64,000 nt of DNA from Chrysoporthe austroafricana (taxonomy: Eukaryota > Ascomycota > Sordariomycetes > Diaporthales > Cryphonectriaceae): the NCBI GenBank assembly GCA_001051155.2, contig JYIP02000009.1, positions 1,302,001 through 1,366,000 of the forward strand. Reading direction: 5' to 3'. Positions within the stretch are counted from its first letter, which is position 1. Every line of letters starts with the position of its first letter. The position numbers were made by a program, and so were the translations under genes. Below the pieces are notes generated by a model. The model did no database searches, was not told where the DNA came from, and was given only the letters and a program-made list of their open reading frames with translations. This document shows, one piece after another, positions 1-11,270 of the stretch.

Positions 1-403
1 TGTTGCATCCACAGGCCTCTCTGCATCCAGCCGTACCCAGGCACCCAGGCACGCACCCAGACAGCGCCCTGTCTCGATAGCGTTTAGCGTTTGGCTGGCG
101 CTGTCGCTGGCGCTGTCGCTGTCACCCCGCGCTGCCACCAACCCCCCAGGGCCCCCCAGTGCCCCCTCTCACCACCGCAGCCCCTCTTCCGAACGGCCTG
201 TCATCGCCCCACGAGTCAGCCTCTCTTCACAACGTCCCGCCTTTCCTCTCCTTCGACGACAAGGCAGCTCGGCGCTGTCCCTCCTCTTCCCCCTCCTACG
301 CTTCCTACCCACGCCTCCGCCTGCCTTGTCAATATCTGTCTCTCACTCTACCGTACAAATAAAGCATTTCTTAAAAAAAAACCACCACAGGAATAGCAAA
401 GCT

Positions 404-1309
404 ATGGCGACGCCCGAGCACTGCATCTACTGCTTCGAGTCCCTCGCGGCCAAGCTCGAGGACCGTGACGGCCTCTCCCTCGCGGACGTGCAGAAGTCCT
501 ACGCCGCCTATCTCGCCTCCCAGACCGACGACGCCACCGCCTCCTCCTCGACGACTAAGAAGATCCCCGCCCTCCGCCGCCTCGTCGGCTCCCCGGACTC
601 CGGCCCCGCCTCCGGGAGCTCCTCCTCCACCTCCCTGTCGGACAACACCACCCTGAGCAGCATCTCCTCCTCCTCTACCTCCTCCTCCGCCGCCACGCAG
701 GCGAGGGCGAGGGTGACGGACCCGGACGCGTGCTACCCGCTCTTCGTGACCTGGGACAAGCGGCAGGGCCCCGCCGGCAGCGCCGCGGCCGCGGACTGGC
801 ACCTGCGGGGGTGCATCGGGACGTTCTCGGCGGCGGACCCGCTGGCGGCGGCGCTGGCCGAGTACGCGGTGATCTCGGCGCTGCACGACACGCGGTTCCC
901 GCGGGTGGCGGCGCGCGAGCTGCCGCAGCTGCGGTGCGCGGTGACGCTGCTGACGGGGTTCGAGGACTGCGCCGGCGTCGACGACTGGACCGTCGGCGAG
1001 CACGGCATCCGCATCGCCTTCACCTGGCAGGGCCGCCGCTACGGCGCCACCTACCTGCCCTCCGTCGCCCCCGAGCAGGGCTGGGACCGCGAGCAGACCA
1101 TGGTGAGCCTCATGCGCAAGGCCGGCTGGGAGGGCCGCCGCACCGCCTGGCGCGAGGTTGCCGAGAAGAGCGGCATGCGCGTCGAGAGGTACCGCGGAGA
1201 CAAGGAGGAGGTCGAGTACGCCGAGTACAAGGCGTGGAAGGACTGGGTGGACAAGAATTGGGATGGGGCGGAGGGGGAGGACGATGACGAGGACGACGAC
1301 GAGGACTAG
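404..1309 (+). CDS. AMMECR1-domain protein
   Basis: Single-exon protein of 301 residues. The family hallmark LRGCIGTF is visible at about residues 134-141, followed by the conserved sequence ALHDTRFPRV and a C-terminal half containing the YLPSVAPEQGWD segment typical of AMMECR1 proteins. A Ser/Thr-rich insert (about residues 45-105) separates an N-terminal CIYCFESL segment from the domain core, and the protein ends in an acidic Asp/Glu tail. The family is conserved from archaea to man; its biochemical role is not settled, so no reaction is claimed. I chose the ATG at 404 because conserved sequence begins there. The frame is open upstream to 326, but that extension is low-complexity and lies beside a CCACCACAG sequence that could be a 5' UTR splice acceptor. 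The gene converges with the Ras-type gene downstream. Confidence 0.9.
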   Translation: MATPEHCIYCFESLAAKLEDRDGLSLADVQKSYAAYLASQTDDATASSSTTKKIPALRRLVGSPDSGPASGSSSSTSLSDNTTLSSISSSSTSSSAATQARARVTDPDACYPLFVTWDKRQGPAGSAAAADWHLRGCIGTFSAADPLAAALAEYAVISALHDTRFPRVAARELPQLRCAVTLLTGFEDCAGVDDWTVGEHGIRIAFTWQGRRYGATYLPSVAPEQGWDREQTMVSLMRKAGWEGRRTAWREVAEKSGMRVERYRGDKEEVEYAEYKAWKDWVDKNWDGAEGEDDDEDDDED

Positions 1310-2214
1310 AGGATGGTGCCCACCAGTGGCGGTGATGACGACGATGATGATGATGATGTTCGCGGTGCAGGGTTTGCGGCGTAAGGGGAAAGGGATAGGG
1401 GACGGGACGGCTGCTTTCATGGCGTTTTGGCTTGGGCTTGGGGAACCGCACAGGTGCACGGCGGGGTGCGGCGTGCCGAAGGGGACGGCACGGGCGATAG
1501 AGGTCTTCGCAGCTCAGCCCGACAAAGGCCCTGCGTATCTTTTCAGCACATACGATAGACGAAGATCTGGAGACGTGGACAATCGCAACGCGTATCAACT
1601 ACGCTCAGAAACCATGGCTCAGAATGGACGGCGCGCATGTTGTTGTGGTCGTGACAGTAGTATTGAACAGCGGCCGCGCGCCTGGCCGGGCCGCAAACAA
1701 ATTATGTACGTAGAGGTAGGTGTGTGTGTGTGTGTGTATGTGTGTCCCAGAGGACGCAGCTAGCAGAAAAGTTCCTCTATGCGGTATCATCCAAACATTC
1801 CGCGCCACCCCCCGGAGCCGAGTTCAACCAAGACATGACGAGTTAAGGAAAAAAGCCGTGTGGCTGGGCCGCCAGACCTACTTATTCAACCTGAACGCCT
1901 GGCCATCGGGGAAATAACAACAGGCTGGAAAACGATACCTAGTCCCTTGGGAACTGGGACGGGCGTTTTGGAGGTGGGGGGAGGAAGGACGGCCATACTG
2001 CCGTGTCATGAGCCAGGCGTGTCATGAGCCAGGGGACCAATGTGAAGGAGCCACAAGCAAAGTCCTCGACGTACGTCGCTCCCGCGCCGGCAGACATCTC
2101 GAGGGCGCTTCGAACAAAGCAACGCGAGCGCGCACTCACGAGACGGCCCGGGCCGCCAGCCACCCAGCCCGCCGTGTCGGGGCCGTCGGTCGGTCGTCAT
2201 CATCATCAACATCA
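1310..2214. other. Convergent intergenic spacer
   Basis: This 0.9 kb spacer lies between two convergent genes. It holds ATG/GAT triplet runs just after the AMMECR1 stop and a (GT)n microsatellite at about 1720-1745. I see no gene; open frames here have no family-like composition. Confidence 0.6.
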
Positions 2215-3108
2215 TCACCAGCACCTCAGCATCCTCCAGAACCCGCCGCCGCCGCGGCCCATCTTCTGCCCGGGGCCGTTCGGCCCCCGGTCCAGACCGC
2301 CCTTCTCGTTGCCGTCCGCCATGTCTGGCAGGGGGCTCAGTGGCTTCGTGGCGCCCATCTGGCCCAGGAGGCCGCCGCCGGCCGCGAAGCCGACGGGGGC
2401 CGTGCCCTGCTCCCCGGGCAGCACGCCCATCTCGGCCAGGCGCCGGGCCTCGACGACCCGGCGGACGATCAGCGCGAAGGTCTCCTCGATGTTCACCTCG
2501 ACGCGGGCGCTCGTCTCCATGAAGCCGCACCCCCTCTTCCGCGCCCAGTCCAGCCCCGTGGCGGCGCTGACCTGCCGGCTCTCGGACAGGTCGCACTTGT
2601 TGCCGGCGACGAACTTGATGGGCGGCACCGTCTTGGTGGCGTTGGAGCCGTACTCGGCGGCGGCGCTGTAGTGGTAGCCGGCCAGGCGCGCGCGCGCGGC
2701 GTTGTCCAGCCGCGTCTCGCTCTCCATATCGATCAGGTCGTTGAAGTGCGCCAGCGCGTCCAGCGACGCGGACGAGGTGATGTCGTAGACCATGAGGAAG
2801 GCGTCGGCGCCGAGGTTGCTGGTGGCCCACATGCCGCGGTACTCCTCCTGGCCGGCGGTGTCGGTGAGGGAGAGGTGGTAGGTGGCGCCGTCGATGCGCC
2901 GCGTCACGCTGTAGCTGTCCTCGATGGTGGGGTCGTACTCGGAGGTCCACGCGCTGCGGACGAGCCGCAGGGTGATGGAGGACTTGCCGCACCCGCCGTC
3001 GCCGCAGATGGTGATGCTGATGGGGATCGGGGGCGTGTTGGGGTTGGAGGCCGTCGACATGCCGCGGGGCCGCCCGGCGGCGCTCGACGCCCCTGCCGAC
3101 GAGGGCAT
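2215..3108 (-). CDS. Ras-type small GTPase with atypical C-terminus
   Basis: Protein of 297 residues from the ATG at 3108. The G motifs are complete: P-loop GDGGCGKSS at residues 36-44, effector loop YDPTIEDSY, switch II DTAGQEEYRG, NKCDL, and ETSA. The effector loop places it in the Ras/Rap branch rather than Rab or Rho. About 20 extra residues (YHYSAAAEYGSNATKTV region) are inserted before the strand leading to NKCD. The C-terminal extension is Gly/Pro-rich and ends FWRMLRCW, so there is no CAAX box; membrane anchoring by prenylation is not obvious. The frame stays open to an upstream ATG at 3471 (418 residues), and a third candidate ATG lies at 3060; the region before the P-loop is low-complexity, so the start is uncertain. 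It probably acts as a GDP/GTP switch in signalling. Confidence 0.87.
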   Translation of the reverse strand: MPSSAGASSAAGRPRGMSTASNPNTPPIPISITICGDGGCGKSSITLRLVRSAWTSEYDPTIEDSYSVTRRIDGATYHLSLTDTAGQEEYRGMWATSNLGADAFLMVYDITSSASLDALAHFNDLIDMESETRLDNAARARLAGYHYSAAAEYGSNATKTVPPIKFVAGNKCDLSESRQVSAATGLDWARKRGCGFMETSARVEVNIEETFALIVRRVVEARRLAEMGVLPGEQGTAPVGFAAGGGLLGQMGATKPLSPLPDMADGNEKGGLDRGPNGPGQKMGRGGGGFWRMLRCW

Positions 3109-3471
3109 CCTGCTGCGCTGGCGCGGGGGGTCTACGGCGGCGGCGGCGGACGAGCTCGCCTTGCCCGTCGCCTGGTTGTGGTTGTAGCCCGTGGAGAGCG
3201 TCGAGCGGTGGGAGCGGTTGAAGGGGCGGTTCTGGCTGGAGGAGGAGGGGGTCGTGGGCACGAGGATGGAGTGCTTGCGCGTGACGGAGAAGATTTCGGT
3301 CGAGGTTGTCGCCGCCAGGTTGCCTGTCGTGTCTTCCCCCCGGGGCGGCGGGGAAGGAGGCGGGGGAGCGAGGAGGGGTTGGCGGCCGGTTTGTCGAGTG
3401 GACAGTGTGTCCCGTAGCGAAAGATGATTAAGACGCGGAAGCGAGGGTGATGCCAGGTCGAGGCGATGCAC

Positions 3472-5636
3472 GGATGCTGGGCTCTGGCACTATCGGCGGT
3501 CCTGTAACTGTCAGGGCGCGGGCGAGCGTGTTTCAAGGCCGGATCGGCGGGTGCCCGAGGCCGAGGAGATGGGTGCCGGGACGGCGAGGGCACGAGGAGC
3601 AGACGCAGACGGCGGCGACGACGACGACGACGACGACGAGGCGTGCGGGCGAACCGTGCTGGGCGCCTAGAGGGAGAGGGAGAGGGAGGCGGTCGGTAGT
3701 TGAGGCGCCCGTGTGGTCGCGTCGGGGGTGGGCTCGGCGAAGCGAGCTGCTTCTGTAGGGCCGTGGAGCACGGAGAGGCCAGAGCTGGTGGTGTAGGTGG
3801 GGTCGCGCGAGATGGGCATGAAGATGAGATGAGACCAGTCGAAGAGAGCGCCGGCCAGTGCTCGCCCCAGGGGGGGTCGGTCAGGCAATGCGGTGAGTAT
3901 CGCGAGGGATCGGATGGGGCAGGCCTGTGCTGTCCCGCGTGGAGAAGAAGCCGTCGGTCGGAGGAGAGAAGGATCGGGTCTCTCGAGCCTGTCCTGTTGG
4001 TGTGAACTTGTCTGGAAAAGAAGTTTAAATGAGTCTAAAATATCGCGATCGGAAGAGGCAATATCAGTTCTCATATCACGCAGAGATGCAGGGTACAAGG
4101 TACATGACATAGGCACATAGGGCATACTTGGTACATATACTGAGCACGCTCACGCTCTGGAGGCGTTGCCGTGGGTGCCTGCCCACAGGGTGCCGTGTGC
4201 TACGTAGTACTATGGTACGTAGGTATGTACCGCACACGCCGTAAGCAGGCGGAATGGTACTTGCGTACAGGGGGGAGGGCAGAGCGTTTGCGCTCTCCCC
4301 CCCTCCTCCCAATAATAACCCCCCATATAAACAATAAATAATAAACTCCTTCCCACCCCCCCCCAATAAACCAATAAATCCCTCCCAGCCTGCAGCGCAG
4401 AGGCAGAACCCGTACTCCTCCCGCCCACCCTGCCGCCTGCAGTGGCTTCGCCGAGATGAGACAGGCTGGCCGTTGACGAGACCCGCTGCGAAAGGCGGGA
4501 AATTAATCGTGTGCCGTTGCAAAGAGACGGACCGCCCACGGATGCTACCAGTACCAAACAACATTCCTCCTCCTGACAGCCTCGTTCCCAACGTCCCGCC
4601 CGCCCTGCCTCTGCAGGGTTCCCTACTTAGCACCGCCCACCATCGCGATCGCCAGACGGCGGCGTGCGAGGGCGACGGGGCTAGATGCCTGGGTGTGTTG
4701 CACTCAATGCACCGCATGCACCCATGAGGCACATTTCCTGCCCTAACAGGCAGACAAACAGGCAGATAGGCACGGCACGCCACACACCCATCCTGCCCAT
4801 GCGCCCTGGGCCTCCAGGGCAGGCTCCTCTCCCGATTTGCTGCTGTGGCGTGCCCCCCCCCCTTCCTCCTCCTTCTCCTCCTGCAGGCCTGGCCGGCCTC
4901 TGGTCGCGAGAATCCTTTCCCCTGAGTTCTGAGCTGCGTCGTGCGGCCGTGCCCGCCCCCCTGCGCCTCTGGCCCGCCCACGGCCGCCGCTCATCACAAC
5001 CACAACGGGGAGGCGACAGCTACTGCAGACGTGATATCACACCTTGCTTGGTGCCCGACGGGCAGCAGGCCTGGTTGCGGTTGGCGTTGGGCTTGGTGAG
5101 AAAACACGACGCGTGCGTACGCCCCCTGCCTGGCCTGCCTTAGGGACACAAGGGCCACAGGGGCTATATGGGGGAGGGTTAGGGTTCCTATCAGTATGGC
5201 TTCTGCCATCGCCCAGGGCGATAGAGAGAACCAGGCTATGTTGGACGCTACATATTACAGAAGGTCTCTTGTAGTATTACTGCGCATAGAGACGGAATGG
5301 TAATCATCCTGCGTGTTTTTTTGCCTACCTAGCTGGGAGTTGCTCTCGTCATTAGGCCTAGTTCTGCTACATAAGTATTACAGGTGTGCACCACTCACCT
5401 AGAATGCTTTTTCGTTAGTGCTTCGTCCTGTAAGACGTGGCTGGCTAAGATGCAGGATAAGCAACATGGCGACTGCATATCACCCGCATATAAAATGTAG
5501 AAATTGCTTGATGTCCTCTCCCTTTCTGCTTCTTCCCTTTTTAAAATCAAGCTCTACAGCCTAAAGCAACAATACGAATTAAGGAGAACTCTAGGACACA
5601 AACTTTGAAAATATACTTCTTAAGAAATTTTCAGTT
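3472..5636. other. Intergenic region upstream of Ras-type and HET genes
   Basis: About 2.2 kb without a convincing gene. It holds a (CGA)n tract at about 3616-3640 and C-rich, A-rich low-complexity sequence at about 4290-4380. The open frames are low-complexity or shadows. It must contain the promoters of the divergently placed Ras-type (-) and HET (+) genes. Confidence 0.55.
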
Positions 5637-7659
5637 ATGGCTTCTTCAAACTGTGGCTATAGCACAAGTTGCGCTGGCCTCTGTGCCAGATCGGGAAATT
5701 GCCAGCATTGTAGCATGACTCGCCATTTCGTTATTGCCTACTTCGCGCTCCAGGTCTTTGACGCCTCTCGAGACCTTTCAAGTCTGGATGAGACAATTCG
5801 CGTCATCCCGTGGTCTCAAGATGTCGCAGATTATTTTCAAGCGGCTTTGCATGATGTCCATGGACACGAACTTCCAACAATAGCTCGATGGCGACTACGA
5901 ACTTTATACCAGCTCCGTAAAGCTTTGTTCTCGGGAAAATATATCTTGATCAGATGGCTTCTCCCTGAGGTGTATAGAAATTGTGAGTACACTAACGTTT
6001 CTTTCTGCTACGGACGGAACGGGTACAACCAGATACGGAATTCAAATGCTTACTTTTTGTCGTTTTGATATAGGGTTGCTGGCCTGGTGCAGTCCCATGA
6101 AGCTATACGCGGTGGACTGGTTGATTTCAAGCATCGCTAAAGAACCAGGGAATGTATATCATCAGCTTCCCAGTGTTCGGGTGCAATTAGAGAAGGTCCC
6201 TCAAGTACAGCTTCCTACAAGGGTTCTGGACTTAATGCCTGGTTCTTTCTCCTCCAACAGCTTTGAACATGAAAACGTGAAGCTATTGACTTCGAATGGA
6301 GAGATTTCGGGCCACTATATGACACTGAGTCACCGCTGGGGTAACGCGCGCCGTATGGCGCTGACGAGAAAGAATTTGCCGGCCTTTATTCAGTGCATCG
6401 GGTTTCGTGATCTGCCACAAACCTATAAAGATGCCATCATTGTCTGCAGAGGTCTCGGTTTCCGCTATTTATGGATAGATGCGCTCTGCATCATTCAGGA
6501 CGACGAGCAGGACTGGCTGCGACAATCAGAAAAGATGGCGGCTATCTACTGCAACGCCGGTTGCAATATCGCTACGCACGTATCTCATGACGATAGCCAG
6601 GGTTTCCTCAATCTTGTTGGCCATGCACCCACGAACGGCCAGCAGGCAGAGAACTTCGCGCAAAATCTAGCTAATAGTTCTATTATGAACAGAGGCTGGG
6701 TATTCCAGGAGCGTGTCCTATCGCGACGAATAATGCACTTTGCGCGTGGTGCATTGTTCTTCGAAGACGCATCTGGCGTGTTCAAGCCCGACGGCAAGGC
6801 TCCAGAAAACTACGACCCCATTATGAATAATAAGTTGAATTTGGAGGACGGGCTGGTAAGCATGAGTGCGTGGTATGACCTCGTTAGAAGGTTTACCGCC
6901 TGCAAGCTTACCTTCGAAACCGACAAGCTTCCTGCCGTAGCGGGGCTCTCTAAGCACTATGCACAACAATCAAACGATGGGGAGTACCTCTGGGGCTTAT
7001 GGAGCAGGTCCGTTCACCAGGGTCTTCTATGGACAACCGCAGCTCAAGATACAGCGGAGCTGCTCGAAGGCTATCGTACGGCCGACCTGCAACCTCCATC
7101 ATGGTCTTGGGCGAGATGGTCTGGTGCGATCCACTACGCACCTCGTCTATCGACGTGTGTATCTGATGTCCAGCTGATCGAGCCTCAGACCGAGCCTCAG
7201 ACTAGCGCCACGCCGTTAAATACAGCCTCTTCCGGGCAGGTATTCTCTCATATCTTGAGTATCTGTGTGAAGGCAGTTGATTGGCATGATATCGAAGCTA
7301 CTCGTGTATCTTTCAAAAGACCTACACTCAGTTTTCCACCCGGTCTAGCGAATTTATATCAAGCAAGTAATAACTCTAGAGGAATTTTAGCTTCACTAGA
7401 TGGCAAGCAGGACCCGATAATCCGATATTCTAAGCTTACACTGGCGCTCGTGGCGCATAATGAGAATAAAGAATACTGGTACGACGACGAAGCTGAGTTT
7501 GGAGTAGTGGAATCAGTCCAACGCATATATTATCTTCTTTTATTGCAAAAGTCTTCTACGCTGCCGAATTGTTATCGAAGAGTTGGCTTGGCATCGACTT
7601 CGAGCTTGTGGAGTGCTTTGAAAAGTTCTACGGCGAACCGTACAATTCAGATTGAGTAA
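5637..7659 (+). CDS. HET-domain protein (heterokaryon incompatibility type)
   Basis: Two exons, 5637..5982 and 6074..7659, joined across a 91-nt intron (GTGAGT...ATATAG), give 643 residues. The junction codon becomes TGG, making the continuous stretch EVYRNWLLAWC. A HET domain starts at about residue 197: YMTLSHRWG, then LPQTYKDAI, the core FRYLWIDALCIIQDD, the sequence MAAIYCNAGCNIAT, and finally the SIMNRGWVFQERVLSRRI block. These are the classic HET boxes. Family members trigger or modulate allorecognition cell death in filamentous fungi, but most genomic copies have no known partner, so the specific role is unknown. The N-terminal 190 residues carry no recognised domain. No adjacent NLR, STAND or prion-like partner gene is visible. 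The gene is less GC-rich than the housekeeping genes nearby, in keeping with accessory status. Confidence 0.9.
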
Positions 7660-8360
7660 TGTGTATATAAGAACCCACATTAATGAAATCAATCTTGAAA
7701 ATAGGTCTCTTTCAAATTACTTCTGTTTAATATGGACTTTCATCTCACTGTATATACGTGCTTGTATGCCTTCACTACATTCTCATTACAATACAAGAGA
7801 ATGAGCGGTGCAAAGAAGTCTTGAAATAATTGACATTTCCAAGACTTGCTCTTAACATTATAAGCCCAAGAATACTTCTATTGAAACGCGCGTAATTGAT
7901 GTTGAGTACGAGGGAGGATGCCTGCCTAACTCTACAATCAAGCCGTCACGCACCATTTAGAACAGTAGTGAAGACTGATTATCGCCCTAGTTCTTAAGGA
8001 TTGTCTTGTCACGGTTGCTCTAGCTCTTTTCTTCACTAAAGCTGCATAGAAAAGGACGGAGGATTTAGGATGAAGCTTTCCATTATATGAGCCGAACCAT
8101 TGCTCATGGAGTCGTACGTCTCACCTTTGATGTGAGCACATTGATCAACATATATTCCTAGATTATGGGAGCAATTTGCATGACGGTAAGCTCCCTCAAT
8201 GTTGCTTGAACAACATCTCAATTTTTCTATTACCTTTTCAATCGCTTCCACGTATAGCGCGATATATGTCATACGGTCTGGGCACTTAGAGAATAGTAAG
8301 TATAGAGAAAGCTGAGTCAGTGGGAATGGTGCAGCGATTTGACCACTTAAAGCCCACACG

Positions 8361-8501
8361 ATCCGCTTTATTTCAATACATAAGGGACTAACAGTTGCAG
8401 CACACTTTGTCCTCGACCTCACACACACACAATCTGCTTACTTCAGTACAGAAGGAATAAAAAGTTACAGCACACTTGTCCTTGGCCGACCTCGCACACA
8501 T
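8361..8501 (+). repeat. Degenerate 71-bp tandem duplication
   Basis: Two diverged copies begin ATCCGCTTTATTTCAATACA (8361) and ATCTGCTTACTTCAGTACAG (8432). Both run through GTTRCAGCACACTT and GTCCT to a GACCTCRCACACA end. The array lies 200-340 bp upstream of the MIF4G-like start codon. Confidence 0.75.
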
Positions 8502-8530
8502 AAAAAGCCCTGCACACATAAAAAGCCGCA
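8497..8530 (+). promoter_or_regulatory. Duplicated TATA-like element
   Basis: The unit CACACATAAAAAGCC occurs twice in tandem (ATAAAAAGCC at 8500 and 8518), about 170-190 bp upstream of the downstream ATG at 8697. A related ATAAAAAGTTA lies at 8457. Assignment as core-promoter sequence is inference from position and AT-rich TATA-like composition. Confidence 0.4.
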
Positions 8531-8696
8531 TGGACCCAGTCTTGGTCTCTCCTCTCGCTGTTCTCACATTTCCTGGATCAGAGTCTAGATTCCTAGAAAC
8601 CTACGAGGCACCCTGTTCCACCCCATTCCTTTCGATCTATTGACCGAAGAAGCTCCTGAAAGCATTTCCATCTCAATCAACCATTCCCATCTCAAC

Positions 8697-10304
8697 ATGG
8701 AATTCAATCACGAGGTGCGGGTCTGCGTGCTCCGATGCTTGGAGGTCCACGCCGCTGTGGGCAAGATCCCTGAGTCGGCTCTCCCTAAGCCGGATTTGCT
8801 TCTAGAGCCCATCGAAAGTCTCCTCTCAGAGATGAAGCATTTGAACTATCACTCTGCTGATACTGGAGACCAAATCTACACTATCGGGGCTCTTAAGCTC
8901 GGAGACATGACCTCGGCGCTGAAGAGCTTCGGTAGCAGCCTCGACGGCCTGAAGACGGCCTTCCGCTGCTACGACACCAAGGGTTGGACCGTGACTGAAG
9001 ACCAGATGGATTCCCTTCTCGAAGACGTCTTTGATTGGGAGAAGCTCGCCGGCTCTATCAGTGATTCCAGCAACCAGATCCAGTGCTGGTTATCATTTGC
9101 TGAGTCTCGGGAACTTGAAAAGTTGGACGACCGGATGCTTGATCTATGCTCGAATGCCAATTTCATCTCGGCGGTTGGCCGCGATGGTCAAGAGATTACA
9201 CAGATATGCTCACCTTCGAGTGAATTTAGGCGAGCGCTGGAGGCCTCGGTCGTGCCTTCTCCCTCTGGTCGTCCCAGCAATGACACCCAAGGATGCAGCC
9301 ACTGCTTCACAGATTCTCTCGAGGGCCGTCCTGACTGGATCAAGATCCGTGATGTCTTAGTCAAGAAGGGCGCAACGGATGATGAGATCAAAGGAGTGCA
9401 AACCCATATTCAATCCATCTGTCAACGGGACCGGGTCGACAACCCGGGTCCTGTATGCGATGAGTCTGACAGGAAGATCCCGTGCAGTCCATTTGAGCTT
9501 GTCGTGTCCGAAAACGGGATGAAACTGAACGTAGTTTCGGCCGACGACGTTCTTGAAGTCACTCGCGGCCTACTCGAGACACTCTCGCGAGTGCCGGACG
9601 AGGAAAAGAGGGGCATATTCCTGCGACTGTTCCTCACATTCTTCTGTGGCTCGGGATTCTTGTATCCCCATCGGGCCGCTATTCACGCACGCATCTGCAG
9701 AGAACTCTACGACCGCATGGAGGACAGCGTCAAGGACAATTTGGTCCTTGACGAGGACGCCGAGATGGTAGGAGGACGACGCCTTTTCATCCACTATATA
9801 AAGGATATTCATGTGAGGGTGGTGGATATCAAGTGGCACAGCGAGGATTTCCGTGACGAGTACCTAGACTGGGTCCTGTTCATTGGGGAGCTGTTCAGTG
9901 CCGGTGTGCCTATCAACTGGTGCTGCCGCACTTGGGCCGAAGAGTTCTTGAACCTCCACCATGAATCGACGACCCCTACACTCCCGCAGATTGCGGCCTT
10001 CTACCAATTAATGCGGACCATTGGGAAGAAAATGGATGAGTCCGACGACAGTTTCTTGGCGATGAACCGCTACTTCAGCCGCGTCCAACGACTCACCGAG
10101 TTAGATGAGCTCCCAGGCGAAGCCAAGACCCTCTTGCGCGACTTGATTAACTTGAGGTTCTCGAACTGGTTCACTCAGAGAACGGAGGAGGAGTTCGCTG
10201 AGATGTTGCTTCCGATCAAGGCAGCGATCGCGGAGGAGGGGCGAGTGATCCTCCAAGGCCTTCCGCAGCCGTCATCAGTCGCCTATCTGCATTTACCGGA
10301 GTGA
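8697..10304 (+). CDS. MIF4G-like domain protein (eIF4G middle-domain fold)
   Basis: Single-exon protein of 535 residues. The C-terminal half matches the helical-repeat pattern of the eIF4G middle domain: KRGIFLRLFLTF near residue 300, then a Leu/Arg-rich helix, FIGELFSAGVP, CRTWAEEFL, FYQLMRTIGKKMDE, MNRYFSRVQRL, and KTLLRDLINLRFSNW. The last segment resembles the diagnostic eIF4G sequence around DVLDLRxSNW. No eIF4E-binding motif, RNA-binding motif or MA3 domain is seen, so this is not a full eIF4G. The N-terminal half is unrecognised. I placed the start at 8697 (CTCAACATGG, good context). The frame is open 57 nt further upstream, but only from a TTG. Role in translation or RNA metabolism is inferred from fold alone. 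Confidence 0.75.
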   Translation: MEFNHEVRVCVLRCLEVHAAVGKIPESALPKPDLLLEPIESLLSEMKHLNYHSADTGDQIYTIGALKLGDMTSALKSFGSSLDGLKTAFRCYDTKGWTVTEDQMDSLLEDVFDWEKLAGSISDSSNQIQCWLSFAESRELEKLDDRMLDLCSNANFISAVGRDGQEITQICSPSSEFRRALEASVVPSPSGRPSNDTQGCSHCFTDSLEGRPDWIKIRDVLVKKGATDDEIKGVQTHIQSICQRDRVDNPGPVCDESDRKIPCSPFELVVSENGMKLNVVSADDVLEVTRGLLETLSRVPDEEKRGIFLRLFLTFFCGSGFLYPHRAAIHARICRELYDRMEDSVKDNLVLDEDAEMVGGRRLFIHYIKDIHVRVVDIKWHSEDFRDEYLDWVLFIGELFSAGVPINWCCRTWAEEFLNLHHESTTPTLPQIAAFYQLMRTIGKKMDESDDSFLAMNRYFSRVQRLTELDELPGEAKTLLRDLINLRFSNWFTQRTEEEFAEMLLPIKAAIAEEGRVILQGLPQPSSVAYLHLPE

Positions 10305-11270
10305 GAGGTCCTCGTGCGACTTGGGGCGAGAGCTGCTAATAGCTCTCACCTTGGTCTGAAGTCTCCAGTGGATAGAGGCAGATGCGATGATGCGTCCAGG
10401 AGTATCGAGACGAGTTATCAACAAATTGCAACAGGCGAGGTACGATAGCCCTCGGGTGGAGACCCAGAACACATAGTAATGAACGGAATGGATTACGGAT
10501 ATTTGATTTTATGGTCCCAGTGCAAGTAATATCGCAACTAGTCGGACGCGCACAGTACTGGTGATGAGCCAGGTAACGCGAGAAAACTAGACAAGAATGC
10601 ATAGAGAGACGTTGTGCATGGACAATGAAGACAATGCGCAAACAAGACTTATTCTCAGTGATAGTTGCCACACTTATTTGAAGTTAGACTGCGGTCAAAA
10701 GACATGTGAATGGGCTTAGCCCTATAGTACGGCCCGACGTCGTTTTTTAGAAACCAGATCAAGAGAGTTCAGCATGCGCCTCCCGAGCTGACCGGATGAC
10801 GGCGGCATTTGACAAGTGATCAACATTTTCTATGACGAGAATGATTTCCTCTGGCAGCTAGTCAAGCTTTCTGAAGTTACTGTGCAGGTGGTCGTCGCTC
10901 TGTTGTCTCTAGTCCTAGAAGCAGCCTCGGGTACGAAAGTCGTGGGTCGCAAGGCACACGTAGGCAAAAGGGCAAGATCTACGAACATTGGTGAGTTGTT
11001 TTGGCGTCGAGTTGCCCTTTAAGGCCTTTAGCTATGCCTGAATAGTATGCCGCGCCGGCGCGCTACCGCGCCAAAGACACCCACTAAAAGAGATTCGCGT
11101 GCTGAGATGACATTGGTGCAGTTATGGATCTTTGTCTTCTATATGTCGAAATCCATGCGGCATAACAGAGGAATAAGAAAAAAAAAAGAAATGAGAACAA
11201 AATAAGTAAACAAGAAAAACAATAACAACAACAACTGAAGAAAAAAAAAAAAGAATCAAAGAAGAGAAGA

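Larger units (their letters stand above)
7660..8696. other. Intergenic region and promoter of the MIF4G-like gene
   Basis: AT-rich in its first half, with nothing recognisable. The second half (8361-8530) carries nested direct repeats listed separately. A pyrimidine-rich stretch (8535-8696) leads to the ATG at 8697. Confidence 0.6.

Noticed and set aside
371..1459. Minus-strand open frame of 362 codons opposite the AMMECR1 gene
   Set aside because: It mirrors a GC-rich coding strand, is rich in Gly/Arg/Val low-complexity sequence, and has no domain; the plus strand carries the recognised family.
5176..5195. GGGTTAGGG telomere-like string (also one at about 11330)
   Set aside because: Each is only one or two units long and lies between ordinary genes, so it is not a telomere and gives no evidence of an interstitial array.
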